Shown here piece by piece: positions 1 through 5,767 of a stretch of DNA of 9,129 nucleotides. Source of the stretch: Planctomycetota bacterium (GTDB lineage: Bacteria > Planctomycetota > Phycisphaerae > WQYP01); NCBI GenBank assembly GCA_021828935.1, contig JAJZCU010000055.1, forward strand, positions 1 to 9,129, written 5' to 3'. Under the pieces are notes generated by a model. The model worked only from the letters and a program-made list of their open reading frames with translations, had not been told where the DNA came from and did no database searches. Made by a program: the position numbers and the translations under genes. The first letter of the stretch is position 1. Every line of letters starts with the position of its first letter.

Positions 1-653
1 CAAATCTTCCAGCACCCGCCGCCGGCAGAGTTTTGTTGCGTTGCCTGGACGTAACGCTGCGGCTATTGCATCCGGTCATGCCGTTCGTCACGGAGGCCAT
101 ATGGGAGCGCATGCCCGGCCGCAATGGGCTTTTGGCGCTGGCCGATTTCCCATCGGCTGATGCGGCGCTGCGGGCCCCGGACGCGGAAGCATTAATAAAT
201 AAGGTGCAGGCTGTCACCCGGGCCGTGCGCGACGTGCGGAACCAGTACCGTGTGGACCTTAAAACTGTTCTGCCGGTATTTCTGCAAGCCGCGGATGCCA
301 CAACCGCTGACGCCCTGCGCACCGCCAGGGCGATGATTGCGTCGCAGGCCAATGCCAACGTGGTGGAAATTGGCGCCTTTATTGCCAAACCCGCTGATGC
401 GGCCACTGTCGTATTACCCGACGTGCAGATCTACGTGGCGGGCGTGATTGACGCCGAGGCTGAGGCCAAACGGTTGACCAAGCGGCAGGCGGAGCTGCAG
501 AAATTTATTGAAAGCAGCCGTTCGCGCTTGGCGGATGCGGCCTTTGTTGGCAAGGCGCCGGCGAAGATTGTGGAGAATCTGCGCAGCCAAATGGAAAAGC
601 AGGAAGAGGAATTGCGGGCCATCGAAAGCAATTTGCAGGGATTGGCAAAATGA
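1..653 (+). CDS. valS: Valyl-tRNA synthetase, C-terminal part (5' end outside window)
   Basis: This is the last 216 residues of a class I aminoacyl-tRNA synthetase that charges tRNA-Val in the cytoplasm; the reading frame enters at base 3. The visible segment starts in the anticodon-binding helical domain, with the signature LRLLHPVMPFVTEAIWERMP, typical of ValRS and its IleRS/LeuRS relatives. It ends in a charged helical stretch, roughly the last 65 residues, from DAEAEAKRLTKRQAELQKF to the stop. That stretch contains FVGKAPAKIVENLRSQ, which matches the ValRS C-terminal coiled-coil arm ('F..KAP..VV...R') and separates it from IleRS and LeuRS. The catalytic HIGH and KMSKS motifs would lie upstream, outside the window. 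A TTG at 33 is an internal codon, because the frame is open to the window edge. The next gene starts 54 bp downstream in the same direction. Confidence 0.95.
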   Translation, partial: NLPAPAAGRVLLRCLDVTLRLLHPVMPFVTEAIWERMPGRNGLLALADFPSADAALRAPDAEALINKVQAVTRAVRDVRNQYRVDLKTVLPVFLQAADATTADALRTARAMIASQANANVVEIGAFIAKPADAATVVLPDVQIYVAGVIDAEAEAKRLTKRQAELQKFIESSRSRLADAAFVGKAPAKIVENLRSQMEKQEEELRAIESNLQGLAK

Positions 654-695
654 CCGTCGGCTGCGATTAATTGATTTTTATTATGCGATTGAATT

Positions 696-701
696 TTGGA
701 G
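696..701 (+). promoter_or_regulatory. Ribosome binding site of the M29 aminopeptidase gene
   Basis: TTGGAG lies six bases upstream of the ATG at 708. It decides the start: the in-frame TTG at 696 is part of this site and not the initiation codon. Confidence 0.7.
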
Positions 702-707
702 TATACG

Positions 708-1832
708 ATGCGTGACCAAAGACTGGAAAAACTCGCCGGGGTATTGGTGGAATACTCAGCCGCGGTAAAAAAGGGTGATTTGTGCCGCATCAGCGGCGAA
801 TCGGCCGGACTGCCGCTGATGGAAGCATTGTATGAACGCATTTTGCAGGCCGGCGGGCACCCGTTTGTCATGACGCAAACGGACGCCATGGAAGAGGCGT
901 TCTACCGCGTGGCCAGCGAAGAACAGTTGCGTTTTATTTCGCCGGTGAGTCAATATATTGTTGATAAAATTGATGTTTCCATGGGCATCTGGGCCGATGA
1001 AAACACCAAAAGCATGACCGGCGTTGACCCCAGGCGGCAGGCCATGGCCGCACAGGCGCGCAAGCCCATCAGCAAGCGTTTTCTGGAGCGCGCCGCAAAG
1101 GGCGAGCTGCGCTGGGTGGGCACGCAATTTCCCACGCAGGCCAGTGCGCAAGACGCGGAAATGTCTTTACGGGAATATGAGAATTTTGTTTTCAATGCCG
1201 GCCTGCTTCATCTGCCGGACCCCATTGCCGGTTGGAAACAACTCAGTGAACGCCAGCAGCGGCTGGTTGACGTATTAAACAAAGTCAGCGAAGTGCGCGT
1301 GGTGGGCAAGGAAACCGACCTTCGTCTGGGCGTGGCCGGTCGTACCTGGATTAATTGCAACGGCCATGAGAACTTCCCGGATGGCGAGGTGTTCACCGGC
1401 CCGATTGAAGATTCAGTGAACGGCACCATTCTGTACAGTTTTCCGGCGGTGCATCATGGCCGCGAATGCCACGACATTCGTCTGACCTTTAAAAACGGAA
1501 AAGTGGTCGACGCGTCGGCCAGCAAGGGCGCCGATTTTCTGCACGCCATGCTGGACCAGGACGCCGGGGCGCGGATTTTGGGCGAGTTTGCCATCGGCAC
1601 AAATTTTGGCATTCAACGGTACACCAAGAATACGTTATTCGATGAGAAAATCGGCGGCACATGCCACGCGGCCCTGGGCGCGGCATACCCGGAAACCGGC
1701 GGCAAGAATGAAAGCGGCCTGCATTGGGATATGGTCTGCGATCTGCGGCACGAAGGCCGCCGCGTGGAAGCCGACGGCAAAACCATTCTTGAAAACGGCC
1801 GATTTGTGCGCGAAGAGTGGCCGCGGGCTTAA
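708..1832 (+). CDS. M29-family metal-dependent aminopeptidase (AmpS/PepS/AmpT-like)
   Basis: A 374-residue cytoplasmic exopeptidase, predicted to remove N-terminal residues from peptides using a two-metal centre. The N-terminus MRDQRLEKLAGVLVEYSAAVKKGD is characteristic of family M29. Expected metal ligands are visible: Glu227 in DGEVF, Glu293 in LGEFAIG, His320 in GGTCHAALG, and His339/Asp341 in LHWDM, with a conserved-type Tyr327. The two Glu residues are 66 apart, which agrees with my memory of the Thermus enzyme. The stretch between Tyr327 and His339 seems shorter than in that enzyme. There is no signal peptide. The ATG at 708 is chosen because TTGGAG lies six bases upstream. The gene sits 54 bp after valS and 57 bp before a membrane glycosyltransferase gene; co-transcription is possible, but a functional link is not evident. 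Family assignment is firm; the substrate is unknown. Confidence 0.9.
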   Translation: MRDQRLEKLAGVLVEYSAAVKKGDLCRISGESAGLPLMEALYERILQAGGHPFVMTQTDAMEEAFYRVASEEQLRFISPVSQYIVDKIDVSMGIWADENTKSMTGVDPRRQAMAAQARKPISKRFLERAAKGELRWVGTQFPTQASAQDAEMSLREYENFVFNAGLLHLPDPIAGWKQLSERQQRLVDVLNKVSEVRVVGKETDLRLGVAGRTWINCNGHENFPDGEVFTGPIEDSVNGTILYSFPAVHHGRECHDIRLTFKNGKVVDASASKGADFLHAMLDQDAGARILGEFAIGTNFGIQRYTKNTLFDEKIGGTCHAALGAAYPETGGKNESGLHWDMVCDLRHEGRRVEADGKTILENGRFVREEWPRA

Positions 1833-1889
1833 CGTGATATCCGCGGCCAGACCTGCACGCGACCTGAACTAAAAAGCAAAACGGATGTT

Positions 1890-3866
1890 ATGGCGGACGA
1901 ACAACAACCCACCGAAGCCGCGGGCGGATCCGCCGAAGTTAAACCGCCGCGCCGGGCCGCCAAGTTGCCGGCCGCGGGTCGTGACGCGCCGCCGCGCAAT
2001 CCCGCCGCGTTTATTGTGCCGCTGGTATTAATGGCGCTGTGCCTGATCTTTCGCGCCATGCACCTGATGGCCTTGCCAATCTTCGGCGATGAATCGATTT
2101 ATTTGCGCTGGGCCCAGGCCATTCGCGACGATCCGTATGCCCATGCCTGGGTTTCCCTGATCGACCCCAAGCCGCCATTGCATTTTTGGCTGCTGGCCAC
2201 GGTCTGGAAGTTTACCAACAATCCCTTGTATTCCGGACGGCTGTTGTCCGTGGCCAGCGCGGTGTTGTGCATTCCAGCGCTGTTGTTGTTTTGGCGGGCG
2301 TGTGCGGGCCTCGTCGCGCCGCGGCCCCAACAATTAAATCATGGGCGGAATTCCGGCGGCGGCGCCAATCTGTCCGCGGTTGGTTACATTGCCTGCCTGG
2401 TCTTCATCTTTTGCCCGTATCTGGCGTTCTATCAGCGGATGGCGCTGGCTGATCCGATTTTCATATTAGAAATGTTGGCGGCGGCGTGGCTTTCGGTGGT
2501 CTTGGGGAACGGCGCCTTGGCCTGGGCGGAAGATCGGGTCGGATCGCCGGTTCGGGTTGCGGCTCCGGCTCCGGTTGCGGCCCTGGCCCAGGTTCCGGTT
2601 CCAGCTCGGGCGCCGTGGCCCGGACTGCTTCGCGGCGCGTGGCGCTATGCCGTGCCGTTCGGCGTTGTCATGGGCTTGGCGATGCTCACGCGGCAGAATA
2701 TCAGCTACGTGCTCTGGGCGTTGCCGATTGCCGCGGCTGCATGCCTGGCCATTGGCCGCAAAGCGATCTGGCCTTGTTTGCTGGCTGCGGCGGTGTGGAA
2801 CTGTGTGGCCCTGATTGTGGCGGTGCTGATCTGGTGCCCCATGCTTATTGTGCGCGGCCCGCACAGCGTAAAGACGCGCATCTTCTACCGCAGTTCGTTC
2901 GTGGGGGGAGTGAATTTGCGACAGCGCCTGGCAATTATTGTTAAAAATGCGAGACGGACGTTTCTGCCGTTGCGTCCGGTGATGGTCGCCGGTCACACGC
3001 ACTTGGAATTCTTTTGGCACAGCGGCTGGCTGTGGACATACCTCACGCCGCCGGTGGAAATTTTGGCGATTTTGGCCATCGGCTGGATGGCGTGGCGGCG
3101 GCAATGGCGGTTGCTTTTTTTCCTGTTGTTTTGGTGGGGCATCACGCTGGGCCCCGTGATAGTCTTTGGAAAAGTGGCTTATGCGCGTTACGCCCTTTCG
3201 GGCATAGTTCCTTTGTTGCTGATTTTTGCCTGGGCCCTGACCGACGCGCTGGCGCTGATCGTTTCCTTTGACTTGCCCGAAGCCGCCGCCCTGGGCATTT
3301 CCGCGGCCGTGCTGGCCGGCGTTTTCGCGTGGCCCATTCACGCAATTCTTTTGCAGGAAAATAATTGGCCGCGCCAGGAAATGGTCCCACTCGATCGCCA
3401 TCAATACATCACCGGCTGGACGGGCGGCTATGCCGTTGGTCGGGCAATTCGGCTTATTAAACGGCTGCCAGAAAAGGGGCTTACGGTCATTACTTCCAAC
3501 GGCTGGGGTACGCCGCCGGACGCGCTATGGGCATTTTTGCATGGCCGCAAGAACGTGCAATTGGCATACAGCGACAGCGCGGGCCGAAAGCCGCTGCTGC
3601 GGCCCGTAAAGGGAAAAGCCAATTATTATTGGCTGCGCAAACATAAATACTTGTACACGCCGCCGCAGCCTTGCTACATTCCACCCCACCAGCGCGTGCT
3701 TTATGTGTCGCCGGACCCAATCTATGTAAACAATACCGCCGTCGCCGCCGGCAAATTGTTGCGCCGCGCCAACCCGCATCTGGTCAGAATCGCGGCCTTT
3801 CACAACCCGTCCCACCGCGACGGCCGGCCGCCCGGCGGCAATGTGATTATCTATCTGGTCAAATAA
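1890..3866 (+). CDS. Multi-pass membrane glycosyltransferase, GT-C fold (GT39/ArnT/PMT-like)
   Basis: A 658-residue inner-membrane protein with roughly 11-12 hydrophobic segments between residues 40 and 490, and a soluble C-terminal region of about 160 residues, probably periplasmic. The first 40 residues are polar and Pro/Ala-rich. The GT-C hallmarks are present: an acidic pair in the first outer loop, GDES (Asp67-Glu68), directly after the first membrane segment; DPKPPLHFW at 92-100, the usual start of the second; and YQRMALADPIF at 181-191, matching the Arg...Asp-Pro loop of PMT_2-type proteins. Such enzymes transfer a sugar from a polyprenyl-phosphate donor to lipid, glycan or protein; neither donor nor acceptor can be read here. 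Residues 220-242 are an Ala/Val/Pro insert encoded by a hexamer repeat. Only a weak Shine-Dalgarno (CGGA, 1882-1885) precedes the ATG, so the start is less certain than the family. Confidence 0.85.
   Translation: MADEQQPTEAAGGSAEVKPPRRAAKLPAAGRDAPPRNPAAFIVPLVLMALCLIFRAMHLMALPIFGDESIYLRWAQAIRDDPYAHAWVSLIDPKPPLHFWLLATVWKFTNNPLYSGRLLSVASAVLCIPALLLFWRACAGLVAPRPQQLNHGRNSGGGANLSAVGYIACLVFIFCPYLAFYQRMALADPIFILEMLAAAWLSVVLGNGALAWAEDRVGSPVRVAAPAPVAALAQVPVPARAPWPGLLRGAWRYAVPFGVVMGLAMLTRQNISYVLWALPIAAAACLAIGRKAIWPCLLAAAVWNCVALIVAVLIWCPMLIVRGPHSVKTRIFYRSSFVGGVNLRQRLAIIVKNARRTFLPLRPVMVAGHTHLEFFWHSGWLWTYLTPPVEILAILAIGWMAWRRQWRLLFFLLFWWGITLGPVIVFGKVAYARYALSGIVPLLLIFAWALTDALALIVSFDLPEAAALGISAAVLAGVFAWPIHAILLQENNWPRQEMVPLDRHQYITGWTGGYAVGRAIRLIKRLPEKGLTVITSNGWGTPPDALWAFLHGRKNVQLAYSDSAGRKPLLRPVKGKANYYWLRKHKYLYTPPQPCYIPPHQRVLYVSPDPIYVNNTAVAAGKLLRRANPHLVRIAAFHNPSHRDGRPPGGNVIIYLVK
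2549..2614 (+). repeat. Hexanucleotide repeat tract inside the glycosyltransferase gene
   Basis: Eleven consecutive 6-base units of consensus GGYTCC: GGTTCG, GGTTGC, GGCTCC, GGCTCC, GGTTGC, GGCCCT, GGCCCA, GGTTCC, GGTTCC, AGCTCG, GGCGCC. The period is a multiple of three, so unit gain or loss would keep the frame. It encodes an Ala/Val/Pro-rich linker at about residues 220-242, between the membrane segments near 190-207 and 250-270. Confidence 0.75.
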
Positions 3867-3893
3867 CGCGATGGCGGCGATGTCCAAGGGCGC

Positions 3894-3923
3894 TTGACAG
3901 CCGGCTGGCATGTCTGCTATATT
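3894..3923 (+). promoter_or_regulatory. Sigma70-type promoter of arsR with extended -10
   Basis: A consensus -35 TTGACA (3894-3899) is followed after 18 bases by TATATT (3918-3923). A TGC directly before it (3915-3917) gives the TGn extended -10. Transcription would start near 3930, only about five bases before the arsR ATG. The spacer holds an 8-bp palindrome AGCCGGCT (3899-3906), and TTGACA's GACA is mirrored by TGTC at 3911-3914; either could belong to an ArsR operator, but no classic ArsR box is clear. Confidence 0.75.
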
Positions 3924-3934
3924 CGCCTGCGCGT

Positions 3935-4303
3935 ATGAAGACTGCCACGACCATTTCGCGCGTTGATCTGCTCTTTCGGGCCTTTTCCGATCGCACCCGG
4001 TTGCGCATATTAAACCTGCTGCGCGGCGGCGAATTGTGCGTGTGCGATTTGGTGGATGTATTAAATCTTCCACAGCCAAAGGTGTCCCGCCATCTGGCGT
4101 ATTTGCGCCGCGCCAGGTTGGTGCTGGCCCGCAAAGAGGGTCTCTGGATGTATTACCAACTGGCGCCGGCATCAGGAAAATTTCACGCAAGGCTCATCGG
4201 CTGCCTGGCGGATTGTTTTGAGGAAGTGCCGGAGCTGCGCACGGATCGCGAAAAGCTGGGCCGCAGCGAGTGCGGGCGCGGCGCCAAAGGCGGTTGCTGT
4301 TAG
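3935..4303 (+). CDS. arsR: ArsR/SmtB-family metalloregulator, arsenic-responsive type
   Basis: A 122-residue winged-helix repressor, predicted to sit on the ars promoter and leave it when trivalent arsenic or antimony binds. The helix-turn-helix is clear: FRAFSDRTRLRILNLLRGGELCVCDLVDVLNLPQPKVSRHLAYL spans residues 14-57. The sensor motif ELCVCDL at the recognition region gives Cys35 and Cys37; the third Cys of the E. coli plasmid type is Val40 here. Five further cysteines (90, 94, 113, 121, 122) lie toward the C-terminus, including a terminal Cys-Cys. Length is normal for the family. The ATG at 3935 is the first start after the promoter; the frame is open to 3671, but that part overlaps the end of the glycosyltransferase gene. 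There is no Shine-Dalgarno, and the predicted transcript start is about five bases upstream, so translation is probably leaderless. arsM lies 243 bp downstream. Confidence 0.92.
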   Translation: MKTATTISRVDLLFRAFSDRTRLRILNLLRGGELCVCDLVDVLNLPQPKVSRHLAYLRRARLVLARKEGLWMYYQLAPASGKFHARLIGCLADCFEEVPELRTDREKLGRSECGRGAKGGCC

Positions 4304-4358
4304 CATTTTTTTTGACCGGTTATATGCGTGTGCGCGAATGTAATGGGTGGCGCCGCGA

Positions 4359-4460
4359 AGCGTGAGCATGTTCGCGGCCGTGATTGGGCTGCCTGTGGAA
4401 GCTCCGGTGATAATTGGGCTGATGGCGTTGTTCTTTCATCGCAAAGATTTTGCCGGTGAA
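4359..4460 (+). pseudogene. acr3 (remnant): Remnant of the C-terminal end of an Acr3-type arsenite efflux permease
   Basis: Between arsR and arsM, one frame reads SVSMFAAVIGLPVEAP followed by VIIGLMALFFHRKDF (to 4451). This resembles, without a gap, the last membrane segment of Acr3 arsenite permeases, which I remember as 'FA.V(V/I)G.LVEVPVMLMLV....' followed by a few basic residues. An in-frame stop lies at 4341-4343 and arsR ends at 4303, so the other 90 percent of a pump of about 350 residues is absent. The reading frame then runs on without recognisable similarity to 4583, overlapping the arsM start in another frame. The best explanation is deletion of acr3 from an arsR-acr3-arsM operon. 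Similarity is judged by eye from memory over about 27 residues. A small hydrophobic peptide gene is the alternative, but no good ribosome site precedes it. Confidence 0.6.
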
Positions 4461-4534
4461 TTGCGGTTGGATGCTATTCAGATGACTCATAGGGTGGGCC
4501 AGCTGGTTTACGGTGTCACTGTTGTTTGTTTATT

Positions 4535-4541
4535 TAAGAGG
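4535..4541 (+). promoter_or_regulatory. Ribosome binding site of arsM
   Basis: AAGAGGT ends five bases before the ATG at 4547. It is a good Shine-Dalgarno, in contrast to arsR, and it fixes the arsM start. Confidence 0.75.
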
Positions 4542-4546
4542 TACAC

Positions 4547-5455
4547 ATGTCAGATCAAACTACGGAAAACGTCGCTGCGGTGAAAGCGGGTTACGGCGCC
4601 GTCGCCGCGTCTACGCTGTCCGATCGCAGTCATGGGGTTCGCGCCGTGGCGCAGGCATTCGGCTATGACGCCGCCGATCTTGATGCCATTCCCGCGGAGG
4701 CCAATATGGGGTTGTCATGCGGCAATCCCACGGCGATGGCCAGTTTGCGCCCGGGCGAAACCGTGGTCGATCTTGGCTGCGGCGGCGGGCTGGATGTGTT
4801 CCTGGCAGCGGGAAAAGTCGGGCCAACGGGCCGGGCGATTGGCATTGACATGACCCCGGAAATGATTGCGCGGGCGACGGCGGGCGCGCGTTCGGGGGGC
4901 TTTGGAAACGTTGCTTTTCATCTGGCGCCCATTGACGCCATACCGCTGCCCGATGCGTGCGCGGATTGCGTGATCTCTAACTGCGTTATTAACCTAGCGC
5001 CTGATAAACCAGCGGTGTTTCGCGAAATAGGGCGAATCTTAAAAACCGGCGGCCGCGTGGCTCTCAGCGATATCGCATTAAAAAATCCGTTGCCGAAAGA
5101 TTTGCGATCAAACATCGCGGCATATGTGGGCTGCATCTCCGGCGCCGTGCTGATCGATGTCTATCGGCGGCAGCTTGAAGATGCGGGGTTTATGGATGTC
5201 ACCGTAGTCGATAGCCACGCCGACTTAAACGCCTACGCCAATGTTGAGGGGCAAAGTGCCTGCTGCTCACCGCCGATGGGGGAAAGCGCTGGTTCGCTTT
5301 CACGTTCGCTTTCTGTCTTGGGCGAACCATGTTGCGGCGGCCCCGCCGGGGCGTCGTCCAGCGGCGTTCATGCGGGCATCACCGGATTGCTAGAAAAATA
5401 TGACTTGAACAGTTTTGCGGCCAGCGTAAAAGTGTTCGCGGTGAAGCCGCGATAA
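4547..5455 (+). CDS. arsM: Arsenite S-adenosylmethionine methyltransferase
   Basis: A 302-residue cytoplasmic enzyme that methylates trivalent arsenic using S-adenosylmethionine, giving methylated and ultimately volatile arsenicals. The SAM site is clear: [17 protein letters not shown] (73-89, motif I), an acidic residue after the second strand (GIDMT, Asp101), and [12 protein letters not shown] (143-154), highly typical of ArsM. Arsenic-binding cysteines are visible: Cys58 in LSCGNP, Cys196 in YVGCISG, and the Cys239-Cys240 pair. A second pair is at 262-263. The early cysteine that algal ArsM carries between the YG..A segment and the LxCGNP motif is missing; residues 1-57 contain no Cys. That may shift activity toward already methylated As(III), which is inference. 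It sits behind arsR and the acr3 remnant, convergent with asnB. No separate promoter is clear, so read-through from the arsR promoter is assumed. Confidence 0.93.
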   Translation: MSDQTTENVAAVKAGYGAVAASTLSDRSHGVRAVAQAFGYDAADLDAIPAEANMGLSCGNPTAMASLRPGETVVDLGCGGGLDVFLAAGKVGPTGRAIGIDMTPEMIARATAGARSGGFGNVAFHLAPIDAIPLPDACADCVISNCVINLAPDKPAVFREIGRILKTGGRVALSDIALKNPLPKDLRSNIAAYVGCISGAVLIDVYRRQLEDAGFMDVTVVDSHADLNAYANVEGQSACCSPPMGESAGSLSRSLSVLGEPCCGGPAGASSSGVHAGITGLLEKYDLNSFAASVKVFAVKPR

Positions 5456-5503
5456 CCGTCGGTTGCCCCGCATTTCCGCCCGCGAGGGCACATTTGCGCA
5501 CCA

Positions 5504-5537
5504 GCGGCCGTGCGATGTCGCGACATCGTGCCGCCGC
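5504..5537. repeat. Long imperfect palindrome with a 16-bp perfect core
   Basis: The core CGATGTCGCGACATCG (5513-5528) is a perfect palindrome. Outward it continues with a G-T and a T-G wobble, one G-C pair, one C-C mismatch, then five Watson-Crick pairs GCGGC/GCCGC. As RNA it would fold into a hairpin of about 16 pairs. Position between convergent genes suggests a bidirectional terminator or a protein-binding palindrome; there is no U-tract. Confidence 0.7.
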
Positions 5538-5592
5538 GCGGCCGTCGCGGCCCGGCGCGGGCGGATACGACACAATGGCGGGAACCGCTGAT

Positions 5593-5611
5593 AACGCGGA
5601 TGAACGCGGAT
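5593..5611. repeat. Short tandem repeat AACGCGGAT with GA... spacing (PVC-type intergenic repeat)
   Basis: AACGCGGAT occurs at 5593-5601 and again at 5603-5611, preceded by CCGCTGAT (5585-5592). The string resembles the 'acggatgaacacggat' dispersed repeats I recall from intergenic DNA of planctomycetes and related phyla. Family membership is from memory; the local repeat itself is direct observation. Confidence 0.55.
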
Positions 5612-5767
5612 ACGACGGAAATGGATGGTGGCGATCCCCTCCCGTTTCCGCAGCGGGGTTGCGTCCAACGCTGAGATGACGAGGATTAACGCGCGTGGGG
5701 ATTTTGAGGCGCCTGGGTCCAACAGGGGCGCTGCCGGAATAAAGCTGGCGGGGCCCACGCCGGGCCG

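Larger units (their letters stand above)
5456..5767. other. Gene-free convergent intergenic region rich in inverted and direct repeats
   Basis: This 312-bp stretch lies between the converging ends of arsM and asnB. I see no credible gene: the open frames have no ribosome site, show no family resemblance and run through repeats. It contains a long palindromic hairpin (5504-5537), a GGCCG-TCG-CGGCC hairpin at 5540-5552, an 11-bp direct repeat GCGGATACGAC (5561-5571 and 5606-5616), a 10-bp-period repeat (5593-5611), and two weak bulged hairpins (5652-5672 and 5709-5731), both with GTCCAA in or near the loop. There are no U-tracts, so none is a classic intrinsic terminator, though the structures could end transcription from both sides. 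Confidence 0.6.

Noticed and set aside
1833..1889. Separate promoter or terminator between the aminopeptidase and glycosyltransferase genes
   Set aside because: No -35/-10 pair or stem with U-tract could be seen in the 57 bp.
2466..3404. 312-codon open frame on the - strand
   Set aside because: It lies wholly antisense to the glycosyltransferase gene. Its protein is an Arg/Gln/His/Pro-rich string with no recognisable domain, typical of antisense shadows in GC-rich DNA.
3671..3934. Upstream extension of the arsR frame by 88 codons
   Set aside because: It overlaps the end of the glycosyltransferase gene, has low-complexity Arg/Pro-rich sequence and precedes the arsR promoter. Family length and the N-terminus fit the ATG at 3935.
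3525..4190. 221-codon open frame on the - strand
   Set aside because: It runs antisense across the glycosyltransferase end, the arsR promoter and arsR, and shows no domain or ribosome site.
4282..4313. Possible terminator after arsR: CGCC-AAA-GGCG followed by a T-run at 4306-4313
   Set aside because: The stem is only four pairs and is 13 bases away from the T-run, so it does not form an intrinsic terminator. The T-run alone is not enough.
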